A stretch of 64,000 nt of DNA from an uncultured Acidimicrobiales bacterium (GTDB taxonomy: Bacteria; Actinomycetota; Acidimicrobiia; Acidimicrobiales; SZUA-35), in the NCBI GenBank assembly GCA_937922045.1, contig CAKZXA010000032.1:71710-135709 (forward strand), given 5' to 3'. A program made the translations under genes and the position numbers. This document shows, piece by piece, positions 29,507 to 39,307 of this stretch. The notes under the pieces are model-generated. The model was not told the origin of the DNA. It made no database searches and saw only the letters and a list, made by a program, of their open reading frames with translations. Position 1 is the stretch's first letter; each line of letters begins with the position of its first letter.

Positions 29507-30415
29507 ATGGCCGTCATTTTGGCCCTGTTCGTCGTGCTGGTTTTGGCGGCGCCTTCGTCGGCAACTTGGTCGATCGTCGCCGTCGACGAGGACACCGGCG
29601 AGGTTGGGGTAGCGATGGCTTCGTGCGTGCCGGCCTCGGTGCTCGGCAACGAGGGCCAGGTTCTGGTTCCGGTTTTGCTGGCGCCTGGCGTGGCCGTCGG
29701 AGCGGTGCAGGGAATCGCTGACCCATCCCTGATCGAGCTGGCTGGTGCAGAGCTGCTCGATCGTAGCGATCCGCAGGTGATTGTGGAAACGCTCCTCGAA
29801 CAGGATGACTTGGCATCTGCTCGCCAGTATGGCTTCGTCTCGCTGGTTCACCGAAACACCGCCACCGCCGACGCGTCATCCTCGGTTCCTGGCGTCGTCC
29901 AGTACACGGGTCCTGATGTCGAACCGAGCGCAGGACAGCGAGCCGAGGAAGGGGTTGCTGTCCAAGGTGGGTTGCTGAGCTCGACGGAGGTTCTCGACGC
30001 CTCGATGATGGCGTTCACTCGCTCCCGTGAGGCTGGATCAGATCTAGCGACCGCCTTGGCGGAAGGTTTGAGCGGTGGGGCTCGAGTCGGTGGCGATCGC
30101 CGGTGCGGGGCCCAGTCCGCTCTCTTCGCTCAATTGGTGGTTGCCCGCGCCTTCGACGATGGGGCTGCGCCCGAGACGCTGCTCACCGTCATCGTCGACG
30201 AGGGCGACGGGCAGAACCCCGTCTTCCTGCTCGAGGAGGCGTTGGTCGAAGGTCAGACAGGATGGTTGCGGCTCGGCCAAAGCCCCCAGCGCGGGGTGCC
30301 AAAACGCGGTGTCTTGGCCGTCGGCATCGGACTCGGTCTCGCTTCGATGCTCGTTCTCTGGCGAGGAATGGGTTCGCCGTCGGCCCGGCGCTCCCCCCAA
30401 GACTCGCTTTCTTAG
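29507..30415 (+). CDS. DUF1028-like secreted protein
   Basis: ATWSIVAVDEDTGEVGVAMASCV and GGARVGGDRRCGAQSALF; signal peptide; exact start uncertain. Confidence 0.75.
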   Translation: MAVILALFVVLVLAAPSSATWSIVAVDEDTGEVGVAMASCVPASVLGNEGQVLVPVLLAPGVAVGAVQGIADPSLIELAGAELLDRSDPQVIVETLLEQDDLASARQYGFVSLVHRNTATADASSSVPGVVQYTGPDVEPSAGQRAEEGVAVQGGLLSSTEVLDASMMAFTRSREAGSDLATALAEGLSGGARVGGDRRCGAQSALFAQLVVARAFDDGAAPETLLTVIVDEGDGQNPVFLLEEALVEGQTGWLRLGQSPQRGVPKRGVLAVGIGLGLASMLVLWRGMGSPSARRSPQDSLS

Positions 30416-30538
30416 AGGCATCTGGCTGTCGAAGAGAGCTCCGAGCAGCGATTGTTCGCTCCCTCGCTTACACTAACGAAGTGTCCTGTTGCAGGCTCAA
30501 CATTGCGCACTGCGGCGCTTGCGATGGCTTGCGGCGCG

Positions 30539-30558
30539 GTAAAAGGCGCGACTTTTAC
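30539..30558. promoter_or_regulatory. Perfect 7-bp stem (GTAAAAG-GCGCGA-CTTTTAC) in intergenic region before Ser/Thr kinase
   Basis: Arms 30539-30545/30552-30558. Confidence 0.4.
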
Positions 30559-30699
30559 AGGTAGTTAACAGTCATATCTAACTGTGGGAGTTGTTGTGGT
30601 TCGACAGGCGACGAAGTGTGGCGACCGACGTGCGGGCTTCGGTGGTACTTACGTGATGACGATTCGCTCAAGGAATGCGTGTAAACCAAGGACGAAATC

Positions 30700-32913
30700 G
30701 TGAGCGAGAGCAAGATTGACCTGGGAATTCCCGGTCTTGAACAAATCCAGGTGATTGGTTCAGGCGGATCTGCCGTCGTCTATCGGGGTGTCCGCTCGCT
30801 GGACGCCGCCAGCTCGAGTGATGATGCACAGGCGCCGGCCCCCGTAGCGGTCAAGGTTCTGAAGTCTTCCTGGGATCCCAATGCGATTCGACGCTTCGAA
30901 CGTGAGCAGCGGGCGATGCGTAAGCTCGCTGGCTACCCAGGATTCGTGCCGATTTTGGAAACCGGAACCACATCGAATGGTGCGCCCTATTTCGTGATGC
31001 CGTTCTTCGAAGGCGGCTCGCTCCACGAGCGGATATCACGAGAGGGTCCGGTCGCTTGGCCGCGTGCCCTTCGACTTATCGAGCAGGTCACCGAGACGGT
31101 CGGGATCGCCCATGAACACGACGTCTTCCACCGCGATCTGAAGCCGGGCAATATTCTGCTCGACACCGACGGAAACGCCCATGTCACCGATTTCGGGATC
31201 TCGCTCATCGCGTCGGAACTGGCCGATGGTTTTCCGACCACATCGACCGCCTTCACCCCGGCTTACAGTCCACCCGAATCGTTCACCAATGCGACGAAGC
31301 CATCGGCAGCCACCGACATCTATGGGTTGGCGGCCACGCTGTGGGCCCTGTTGGCCGGCCACGCCCCGTTTAAGGCGCCAGGTGAGCAGGCTGCGCCCGC
31401 CACCGTCTTCGGTCGTGTCGCTATGCAGCAAGTCGGCGATCTCCGCGACCGCATCCCGAGTCCGATCTGTCGGTTCATCGAGGAGTCGATGGCCAAGGAG
31501 CCCGAGGATCGCCCTCAAACCGTCGTCGCCTTTCACGAGGGGTTGCGCTCGGCTCGAGAAGACGCCTTTCGAGGTGTCGAGGCGCCAAGGCTTGAACTCA
31601 ATACACCAACACCGCTCGACCCTGCGCCTGAGCCCAACCTCGATCGCGTTCGCAAGGCTCCAGCTCCCGTCCGTGCCTTCGACCCGATAGGCGCCGACTC
31701 CAACGCCCGTTCCGACGGGAGTTCCGCTGACGATTCGACCGCCCCGTATTCGGTGATACTGCCACCCGAGCCGGGATCGACGCTAACCGCCGATCGACCG
31801 AAGACCATTTCGTTGGACGGTGAGGCTTCGTTGGACGGTGAGGCCGAAACGCGAGCTGAGCTTCCTCCTCTAGAGGCCGACCTAACCCGGCCGATGCCCG
31901 CCGGTTTCGCCGCCCCGCCCCCGCCCCCAGCGGTCTTGAAGGACGCGAGCGACCACCGCGATCCGCTGGACGACGGCATCCAGATTCTCGAAGATGATGA
32001 CGAGAATGCTGTTGCTTTGCAGCCGAGCGCTCCGGCGCGTCTCGATAGCCCGTTCACCTCGAGGCGTCCTTCGTGGCCCTGGCCTGCCCTTGTTACGGCG
32101 GTGGCTATTCCGCTCATCGGCCTCTTGCTCTGGCGCCTGCTTGGCGGTGCTGGTGGCGATGATCTCGAAGGCGCACGAGTCGAGGTCTCCACCGAGCAGA
32201 GTGTGGTCGGGGAAATCCCCGCTTCCCGTGAGGTCGGAGCCGCTGGCGCTCAGGCCGCTTCAGGGTCACAGGCCGAGGACCGGGGCGGCGCCACGGTTCG
32301 CCAGCCGGCCGACGACCCGTCTGTGACCAATCCGAGCGTTGACACGCCGGTTGTTACAACTCGTCCCGGCGGTGCCACGGATCTCACCACCATCGTCTCA
32401 GCAGAAACAGGGTCGGCATCCTCGGTTACCTCTGTGGCGTCATCGCTTCTGACCGTGCCGACCACGCCGACAACAAGTCAGGGCGGGTCGACGGTGACGA
32501 GCATTGGCGCTACAACATCCTCAGGACTTTCATCGACGACGGAGACCAGGCTGGTGACGACCTCGACGACCGCAGCCGTCGAGGTGCCCGTTCAGATCGT
32601 GTCCGGTCCGACTCTTGTCAGCGCAAGCCCGAGTCTGGTCGTCTTCACCTATCAAACAAACCAGGCGTGCTCAACCGGTAGTTTCGTGATCAGGGAATCC
32701 GATACCGGTACCGAGGCAGGCCGCTGGATTGGCGATCGTGGCTGCTTTGGCCCGGTCCATGAGGGAAGAACGAGCTGGAGCAACTTCGACATCCAGCCAC
32801 AAGTTGAATACACAGTGAGTGTCACGATCGAAGGCCAACCGGCATCGGCAACCGACACGCTGCCCTCCGGTAGTGGCACAGACACGTCTGTGTTCAGCTT
32901 CATCATTCCCTAA
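30700..32913 (+). CDS. Transmembrane serine/threonine protein kinase with non-PASTA extracellular domain
   Basis: GSGGSAVVYRG, VFHRDLKPGNILLD, VTDFGIS, APE-region YSPPES; TM ALVTAVAIPLIGLLLWRLL; Thr/Ser linker; C-terminal Cys-containing domain. Confidence 0.9.
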   Translation: MSESKIDLGIPGLEQIQVIGSGGSAVVYRGVRSLDAASSSDDAQAPAPVAVKVLKSSWDPNAIRRFEREQRAMRKLAGYPGFVPILETGTTSNGAPYFVMPFFEGGSLHERISREGPVAWPRALRLIEQVTETVGIAHEHDVFHRDLKPGNILLDTDGNAHVTDFGISLIASELADGFPTTSTAFTPAYSPPESFTNATKPSAATDIYGLAATLWALLAGHAPFKAPGEQAAPATVFGRVAMQQVGDLRDRIPSPICRFIEESMAKEPEDRPQTVVAFHEGLRSAREDAFRGVEAPRLELNTPTPLDPAPEPNLDRVRKAPAPVRAFDPIGADSNARSDGSSADDSTAPYSVILPPEPGSTLTADRPKTISLDGEASLDGEAETRAELPPLEADLTRPMPAGFAAPPPPPAVLKDASDHRDPLDDGIQILEDDDENAVALQPSAPARLDSPFTSRRPSWPWPALVTAVAIPLIGLLLWRLLGGAGGDDLEGARVEVSTEQSVVGEIPASREVGAAGAQAASGSQAEDRGGATVRQPADDPSVTNPSVDTPVVTTRPGGATDLTTIVSAETGSASSVTSVASSLLTVPTTPTTSQGGSTVTSIGATTSSGLSSTTETRLVTTSTTAAVEVPVQIVSGPTLVSASPSLVVFTYQTNQACSTGSFVIRESDTGTEAGRWIGDRGCFGPVHEGRTSWSNFDIQPQVEYTVSVTIEGQPASATDTLPSGSGTDTSVFSFIIP
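31810..31845 (+). repeat. 18-bp tandem duplication in kinase linker (SLDGEA x2)
   Basis: tcgttggacggtgaggct/c, 31810-31827 and 31828-31845. Confidence 0.95.
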
Positions 32914-32942
32914 GATCATCCCTGGCGGTAGCGTTGGCGGTG

Positions 32943-34049
32943 ATGACGCTTCGCTATGGAATAATCGGAACCGGCATGATGGGCATCGAGCACATCGAGA
33001 ACATCAAGGCCATACCTGACGCGTCGGTGGTCGCGATTAGCGACCCCGATGAGGGCTCGTTGCAAACAGGTCGTGATGCCTGCGCCGGGCAGAATATCGA
33101 GGTGGCGGCCTTTGAGGATCACCGAGATCTGTTGGCCGAGGGGTCGGTCGATGCGGTCGTGATCGTGTCGCCGAACCATACCCACAGAGCGGTCCTCGAT
33201 GATGTGCTCGTCAGCGGTGTCCATGTCTTGATTGAAAAGCCTCTATGCACCACGATTGAGGACTGTCTGGAGGTCGAGCGCCGCATTGCTGACACGGCTT
33301 CGACGTTTCCCGATCGTGTCGTTCAGGTCGGGCTTGAGTATCGCTACATGCCGCCGGTGGCCGAGCTTGTCGGCGAGGTTCATGCCGGTGCGGTTGGCAA
33401 GCCTCGAATGGTGGCGATTCGTGAGCACCGATTCCCCTTTCTGACGAAGGTTGGTGACTGGAATCGGTTCTCACAGAACACCGGGGGAACCCTGGTCGAG
33501 AAGTGTTGCCACTTCTTTGATCTCATGAACCTGATCCTTGAGGAGAAGCCGGTCCAGGTCATGGCCTCGGGAGCCCAAGACGTCAACCATCTCGACGAAA
33601 TCTATGATGGCCAGCGTTCAGACATTCTCGACAACGCCTACGTCATTGTTGATTACCCCAGCGGGGCACGAGCCATGCTGGATCTCTGCATGTTCGCCGA
33701 AGCCACCCACAACCAGGAGGAGCTCTCCGTCGTTGGTGATAGAGGCAAGATCGAGGCGCTCATTCCTGAAGGGGTGCTGCGTCGGGGTCGTCGAGGTGAG
33801 CATGAGATTGGCCGCGTTGAGCAGGCCGTCGTCGATACCTCACATGTCGCCTACGATGGCCTCCACCACGGGTCGAGTTATCTCGAACACCTAGACTTTC
33901 TGGCCGCGGCCCGAGGCGAAGGCCCGGTTGCGGTGAGCATCGAAGATGGGCTCTGGTCGGTTGCCATGGGCGTTGCCGCTCATCGCTCGATCGAGGAGGG
34001 CCGTCCGGTGGCCTTGGCAGAACTTCTCGGCGATCGGGTCTCGTCTTAG
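32943..34049 (+). CDS. Gfo/Idh/MocA family oxidoreductase
   Basis: LRYGIIGTGMMGIEHIENIKAI, SPNHTH, EKPLCTT; start 32934 or 32943. Confidence 0.9.
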   Translation: MTLRYGIIGTGMMGIEHIENIKAIPDASVVAISDPDEGSLQTGRDACAGQNIEVAAFEDHRDLLAEGSVDAVVIVSPNHTHRAVLDDVLVSGVHVLIEKPLCTTIEDCLEVERRIADTASTFPDRVVQVGLEYRYMPPVAELVGEVHAGAVGKPRMVAIREHRFPFLTKVGDWNRFSQNTGGTLVEKCCHFFDLMNLILEEKPVQVMASGAQDVNHLDEIYDGQRSDILDNAYVIVDYPSGARAMLDLCMFAEATHNQEELSVVGDRGKIEALIPEGVLRRGRRGEHEIGRVEQAVVDTSHVAYDGLHHGSSYLEHLDFLAAARGEGPVAVSIEDGLWSVAMGVAAHRSIEEGRPVALAELLGDRVSS

Positions 34050-34094
34050 TACGTTGGTTCCGACCGGCAAGATGTGATGACGAAAGGTAGGGCA

Positions 34095-35174
34095 ATGCCC
34101 TCAGAAGTGAGTTGGTTCTCGGCGCTATGCGACGATGACTATGAGTTCCTCGGCAGCCCTGATCCTGAGCTTCACAGCTCTTGGGAGCACTGCCGAAATA
34201 TCGTTTTGACCGCCGACCGGTATGGATTCGACAATGTGCTTCTGCCATCCGGCTACGCCCTCGGCATCGACAACGTCGCTTTCGCAGCCGGGATTGCCCC
34301 CATGCTGGCGACGTCGCGGCTGCTCCTCGCTGTGCGCTGTGGTGAGCTGGTCGCGCCCCAGATGGCCCGACAACTCGCGACCATCGATCAGATGCTTCAG
34401 GGGCGCCTCACGATCAACATCATTTCGTCTGACATCCCGGGTCAGCAGCTGGAAAGCGAACCCCGGTATCGCCGTTCTACCGAGATCATGTTCGTTCTAC
34501 GCGAGCTGCTCAACGGCAATGGGGTCGACTTCCAAGGAGACTTCGTCAACCTACAGATCGATCCACCTCGGATCCGAACGGTGAGCGGACGCAGCCCCTT
34601 GTTCTATTTCGGTGGTCTGTCGCCTGCGGCGAGAGACTGTGCGGCCGCCGGTGCCGACGTCTTCCTGATGTGGCCGGATCGAACCGAACGTGTGCTTGAG
34701 GTCAAGCAAGACATGGACCAGCGGGCGGCGGCCAAAGGGCGGAAGTTGCGCTACGGGTGGCGGTCACATGTGATCGTGCGAGAAACCGAGACCGAGGCGC
34801 GGGCGGCGGCCAGTCGCCTTCTTTCCAAGCTTGACGACGTCACGGGCCAAGAGATCCGTCAACGCTCGCTGGATTCCGCCTCAGCCGGTGTCGCTCGCCA
34901 AGCCGAACTCAGAGAAGGTTCGGACGATGATGGCTATGTCGAACGACACCTCTGGACAGGTGTTGGTCGTGCCCGATCCGGTGCTGGTGCCGCCATCGTT
35001 GGAGACCCCGATCAGGTAGCGGCCAAGATTCGAGAGCTGGAAGCCTCCGGGATCGAAGCCTTCATCCTGTCGGGCTACCCTCACCAGGCTGAATGCGACC
35101 TCTTTGCCCGCCATGTCCTTCCTCAGCTCGACCATGGCCCGCTGATGTTCGAACCGGACCCAGTGGTCGTCTAG
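34095..35174 (+). CDS. LLM-class flavin-dependent oxidoreductase (SsuD-like)
   Basis: LTADRYGFDNVLLP, QMARQLATIDQMLQGRLTINIISSD, ADVFLMWPD. Confidence 0.85.
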   Translation: MPSEVSWFSALCDDDYEFLGSPDPELHSSWEHCRNIVLTADRYGFDNVLLPSGYALGIDNVAFAAGIAPMLATSRLLLAVRCGELVAPQMARQLATIDQMLQGRLTINIISSDIPGQQLESEPRYRRSTEIMFVLRELLNGNGVDFQGDFVNLQIDPPRIRTVSGRSPLFYFGGLSPAARDCAAAGADVFLMWPDRTERVLEVKQDMDQRAAAKGRKLRYGWRSHVIVRETETEARAAASRLLSKLDDVTGQEIRQRSLDSASAGVARQAELREGSDDDGYVERHLWTGVGRARSGAGAAIVGDPDQVAAKIRELEASGIEAFILSGYPHQAECDLFARHVLPQLDHGPLMFEPDPVVV

Positions 35175-35208
35175 CGGTTGGCTGGGCTCGTCAGAGGCGT
35201 GAGGTCGG

Positions 35209-36078
35209 TCAGCCGACGATGTCGACTGGTGTGCCCAGCGGGATCTCGGCCAGTGCTGCTATCTGGTCGTTGGTGATACGGACGCAGCCCTTGCTTCGCT
35301 GTTCACCGATCAGCGATGGGTTGTTGGTGCCATGGATCGCAATTGCGGGCAGGCCGCCGTTGAAGGTGTCCATCACCTCGGAGAACCCAGACAGGGCGAC
35401 GATATGGGACCCATACACGCCGGTGGGGTCGGCCTGCTCGATGACGTCTCGAATGTAGAACCGCCCGAGGGGTGTCGGCGTTTGGTCTGTACCGATGACG
35501 GCGGTCGTCGACAGCACCTCAGTGTCTCCGCGCCACAATCGCACCGACCGTTCGCTCAAATCGACCTCCACCCGATGCTCGACGTTGCTGAGCTCGACAA
35601 ACCGCCGTTCGATCCAGCCTGTTTGTCCGTTGGGCATCACCGGCATCGACACCTCAACCCAGTCGGTATCGCTGTCGGCGTCGGTCACCAGGAAGACGCG
35701 GTCGCCTCCGAACTGGGTGGGATTGGGAAACCATTGAAGCGGTGTTTGGCCGTCTGGTCGAGCGTAGGCGTAGACGCCTTCGGTGGTGACGGTGGCCACG
35801 ATTGCTTGAGTCGCCAGACCTGGCTCGGTGAAGGCGAGGTCGGCCTCGGAGGCGTCGTCGACGCGGTCGGGTGTGGTGGGCGTCGGTTCAGCCAACCCGC
35901 CCTCACCCACTACAGCTCCATCCAGCACTTCGCTAGCGAGGGCTGTCGTCGATCCTGCGGTGTCGCCGTCGATGTTTGCGCCGGTCAACACAGCGGCAAG
36001 CCCACCAACCACGACCGCGGTCAGCATGAGGTAGGCCAGAAGGCCGATTCGTCGAAGACGGGGATGGGGGAGAGCCAC
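35209..36078 (-). CDS. L,D-transpeptidase (YkuD) with N-terminal TM and SH3-like region
   Basis: TPTPLGRFYIRD, IAIHGTN, GEQRSKGCVRITNDQI. Confidence 0.9.
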   Translation of the reverse strand: MALPHPRLRRIGLLAYLMLTAVVVGGLAAVLTGANIDGDTAGSTTALASEVLDGAVVGEGGLAEPTPTTPDRVDDASEADLAFTEPGLATQAIVATVTTEGVYAYARPDGQTPLQWFPNPTQFGGDRVFLVTDADSDTDWVEVSMPVMPNGQTGWIERRFVELSNVEHRVEVDLSERSVRLWRGDTEVLSTTAVIGTDQTPTPLGRFYIRDVIEQADPTGVYGSHIVALSGFSEVMDTFNGGLPAIAIHGTNNPSLIGEQRSKGCVRITNDQIAALAEIPLGTPVDIVG

Positions 36079-36108
36079 GTGTGCCTTTCGGCAGCACGAA
36101 GCCCGTGT

Positions 36109-36870
36109 TTAGCTCCCGGTCGGAACCTCGATGGTGCTGACCTCGGCCACGCAAGCACTGTCGCCCTGGGCCATGCTCGAGTTGAGCTGGACAGCAGTGG
36201 CACCGTAGAGCGAGCCGAGTAAACCCTTGACCATGCCTCGGTCGACCGCACAGATCACCGGATGATCGATGGCCACCTCCCCAAAGGGGCAGTGATCGGT
36301 AGCTAGGTGTACGTTTTCCGCATCCGGACCGGAGCCGGCTGAGCCTTGGTGACGCTCGGTATGGGCGGCAAAGCCGTGGGCCGATAAGGCATCGGCCACG
36401 ACATGGAGAGCCGAACGAAATGAGCGCTGCGATGCACCTGAGTCGCCGAGGGTGGCAGCCATCTTGCGACCGAACTCCTCGCCCACCTCTTCGGCCAGTT
36501 CCTCCGCCTCGGAACGTGGGAGTTTCGAAAGAGCACGACCGAGGAGGGTGATGAGGATGTCGTCGTGGCCAACATCGAACTCAAGATGTAGCTCGGGCAC
36601 CGTAACTTGGTAGGTCTTAGCTGGGCGGCCAGCTCCGGTTCGTTCACGGTAGCCGACCTCGAGATAGCCGCCGTTCGCCAATTTTTCGAGGTGGTGGCGA
36701 GCGACATTTGTATGAAGGCCTGTGGCTTCCGCCACATCCTTGGTGGTCAGACCGTCGTCATGATCGCGAACCATCAGGTAAATCTTGCGGCGGGTGGGGT
36801 CGCCGAAAGCTGAAGTGATCGCGTTCACCAGGCTGGCGAATTCGGTCGGCTTGAGTGCTCGGGTTGCCAC
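36109..36870 (-). CDS. SufR-like winged-helix regulator with C-terminal cysteines
   Basis: AFGDPTRRKIYLMVRDHDDGLTTKDVAEATGLHTNVARHHLEKLANGGYL; HCPFGEVAIDHPVICAVDRGMVKGLL. Confidence 0.75.
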   Translation of the reverse strand: MATRALKPTEFASLVNAITSAFGDPTRRKIYLMVRDHDDGLTTKDVAEATGLHTNVARHHLEKLANGGYLEVGYRERTGAGRPAKTYQVTVPELHLEFDVGHDDILITLLGRALSKLPRSEAEELAEEVGEEFGRKMAATLGDSGASQRSFRSALHVVADALSAHGFAAHTERHQGSAGSGPDAENVHLATDHCPFGEVAIDHPVICAVDRGMVKGLLGSLYGATAVQLNSSMAQGDSACVAEVSTIEVPTGS

Positions 36871-36963
36871 CTCGGTAGTCTACCCAACGAGGCGGTCCGC
36901 ATGAGGCCCGACCGATTCAGACGCCCAGAACGGCTCTCTGGGCACCTATGAGGAGCAGTTCAC

Positions 36964-38112
36964 GTGACCAACCAGTCGGTAACCGAAGACGTCGTACGAG
37001 AAGCTCTTCGGCCGGTTCAAGACCCCGAACTCAACCGGAGCATCGTGGATCTTGGCATGGTGCGCTCGATCGGGATTGCGCTACCTCACGTTACGGTCGC
37101 CATCGATTTGACGATCGCCGGGTGCCCCCTACGAGCCGAAATCGATCGTCGAGTGCGAGATGCGGTGGTCGCCCTCGATGGCGTCGATGACATGACGCTC
37201 GAATTCGGCGTCATGACCGACGAACAGCGTGAAACCTTGCGTCGGCAACTCCACGGTGATCCTGGCGCCACCGCCGGATCTCAGCCGGGTCACGGCCACG
37301 CCGAAGGGCGGGCCATCCCGTTCGCCGATGCCGACAATCGCACACGTGTCCTGCTGGTGGCTTCCGGCAAGGGCGGCGTTGGCAAAAGCTCGGTGACCAC
37401 CAACCTCGCCGTCGCTCTGGCGGCCAGAGGCAAGAAGGTGGCGGTTGTCGATGCCGATGTGTGGGGATTCTCGATTCCGCGAATGCTCGGTGTCAACCGC
37501 CCGCCGGTCGTGATCGATGAGATGATCGTTCCCCCCGAATCGCATGGTGTTCGCTGCATCTCGATGGGTTTCTTTGTCGACGAGAACCAGCCCGTAATCT
37601 GGCGTGGTCCGATGTTGCACAAGGCCCTCGAACAGTTCTTGACCGACGTCTATTGGGATGAGCCCGACTTCTTGATCGTGGATCTCCCTCCGGGCACAGG
37701 CGACATCGCTCTATCCCTCAGCCAGTTCCTTCCCCGCTCCGAACTGCTCGTCGTGACGACACCGCAGCCGGCAGCCCAGAAGGTGGCGCAGCGCGCCGCC
37801 TACATGGCCCACAAGGTGCACATCACCGTCTCAGGCGTTATCGAGAACATGAGCTGGTTTACCGGCGACGACGGCAAGCGCTACGAGCTCTTCGGAGCCG
37901 GCGGCGGGCAAACCCTAGCCGACGAGCTTGAGGTTCCGCTTCTGGCCCAGATCCCTCTGGTCGCTAAGTTGCGCGAAGGCGGCGACACCGGAATGCCTAT
38001 CGCGATCGACACCGAGTCTGAAGCAGGCGCCGTGTTCGCTGCTTTGGCCGAGACGGTCGACGTGGACCTGGCCCCCAAGAAGCGCTATCGATCTGAACTG
38101 AAAATCAACTGA
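36964..38112 (+). CDS. mrp: Mrp/NBP35-type Fe-S carrier P-loop ATPase (GTG start)
   Basis: VASGKGGVGKSSVTTNLAVAL, DADVWGFSIPRMLG, N-terminal DUF59-like domain. Confidence 0.92.
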   Translation: MTNQSVTEDVVREALRPVQDPELNRSIVDLGMVRSIGIALPHVTVAIDLTIAGCPLRAEIDRRVRDAVVALDGVDDMTLEFGVMTDEQRETLRRQLHGDPGATAGSQPGHGHAEGRAIPFADADNRTRVLLVASGKGGVGKSSVTTNLAVALAARGKKVAVVDADVWGFSIPRMLGVNRPPVVIDEMIVPPESHGVRCISMGFFVDENQPVIWRGPMLHKALEQFLTDVYWDEPDFLIVDLPPGTGDIALSLSQFLPRSELLVVTTPQPAAQKVAQRAAYMAHKVHITVSGVIENMSWFTGDDGKRYELFGAGGGQTLADELEVPLLAQIPLVAKLREGGDTGMPIAIDTESEAGAVFAALAETVDVDLAPKKRYRSELKIN

Positions 38113-38203
38113 CGCAGCCAGCGTGGCGCCGCCTTGGCACCTCTCACGAACTTTCCAGGCTGAAGTAACCGTAGAAGGCTTCGCGAAGGCTAGGTTTGGG
38201 TAC

Positions 38204-38437
38204 ATGGAGATCCGCATCGGGATTGCTGAGACGTCGCAGGTCATTGAGATCGAGATGGACGACGGCACTGACCTTAAAGACGTGAAGGCCAAGATTGAGG
38301 CCGCCCTGGGCGGCAAGGTTGACGTGGTCTGGTTCGAAGATCGCAAGCAACGTCAGATAGCGGTGCCTGCACCTCGGATCTCTTTCGTCGAGGTCAACCC
38401 GAGCGAGGCTGAACGCAAGATAGGGTTCGGCGCCTAG
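38204..38437 (+). CDS. DUF3107-like protein
   Basis: MEIRIGIAETSQVIEIEMDDGTDLKDVKAKIEAAL...ISFVEVNPSEAERKIGFG. Confidence 0.8.
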   Translation: MEIRIGIAETSQVIEIEMDDGTDLKDVKAKIEAALGGKVDVVWFEDRKQRQIAVPAPRISFVEVNPSEAERKIGFGA

Positions 38438-38455
38438 TCGGCGCCACGCCACAGC

Positions 38456-39307
38456 GTGGCCGACCGAGCCCGCCTCCGATTCATTGCTGGCAAGGGCGGA
38501 GTTGGCCGGACGGCCGTCGCCCGAGCGCTGGCGGCCAAGGCTGCGGCCGGAGGAGCTCGTACGCTCCTCATCGACGCCGGCCCCACAGCGGTTGGCTCAA
38601 AGGCCGCCGATAGGGGCGCAGCTGAAGAAGGCGCGTCGTCCGACTATTCGTTCCTTCGACTCTCCGCTCAAGACTCTGTCGACGAGTATCTCAAACGCTC
38701 TCTGCGCCTGCCGGTTCGCCCTGCCAGGCTTAAGCCGATGGCGGCGATCTTCAACTATGTCGCCATCGCCGCTCCCGGTGTTCGCGAGATTCTGACGATA
38801 GGCAAGATCGGTGAAGAGGTGCGCAGCGGTGGATGGGACGAGGTGATCGTCGATGCGCCGGCCTCTGGCCACCTCGTCGAGCTCTTGAACGCTCCTGACG
38901 AGTTGCTGACCCTGGTCGGCGGCGCTGGCCCACTTGCAGCCGAATCGCGATGGTTGGGCGAGCTGCTGGCTGAAGAAATGACCTCGATCTGGGTTGTTGC
39001 TCTGCCCGAACCGATCGTGGTCGCTGAGACGATTGATTTGATGAATCGGCTCGGCGATAGTGATGTCGCGGTCGAGGCTGTCGTGATCAATCGTATGCCG
39101 CCATCCGTCGGCGCTGCCGGTCGGGTCGAGGTGGAACAGAGCCGAAGAAGCGGTGACGACTCCGCTGTACTGGCTCGGCTTGCCATCGACATGGACGATT
39201 GGGCCAGACCTTGTGCTGCTGCTCTCGAAGCGATGGACACCGACATCGACATCTACCGATTGCCGTGGGCGATCGATGTGGCCGCCGAGCTTGAGGCGGT
39301 GCTTTGA
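38456..39307 (+). CDS. ArsA/GET3-like ATPase, first paralogue
   Basis: GKGGVGRTAVARALAAKAA, VDAPASGHLVELLNAPDEL. Confidence 0.82.
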   Translation: MADRARLRFIAGKGGVGRTAVARALAAKAAAGGARTLLIDAGPTAVGSKAADRGAAEEGASSDYSFLRLSAQDSVDEYLKRSLRLPVRPARLKPMAAIFNYVAIAAPGVREILTIGKIGEEVRSGGWDEVIVDAPASGHLVELLNAPDELLTLVGGAGPLAAESRWLGELLAEEMTSIWVVALPEPIVVAETIDLMNRLGDSDVAVEAVVINRMPPSVGAAGRVEVEQSRRSGDDSAVLARLAIDMDDWARPCAAALEAMDTDIDIYRLPWAIDVAAELEAVL

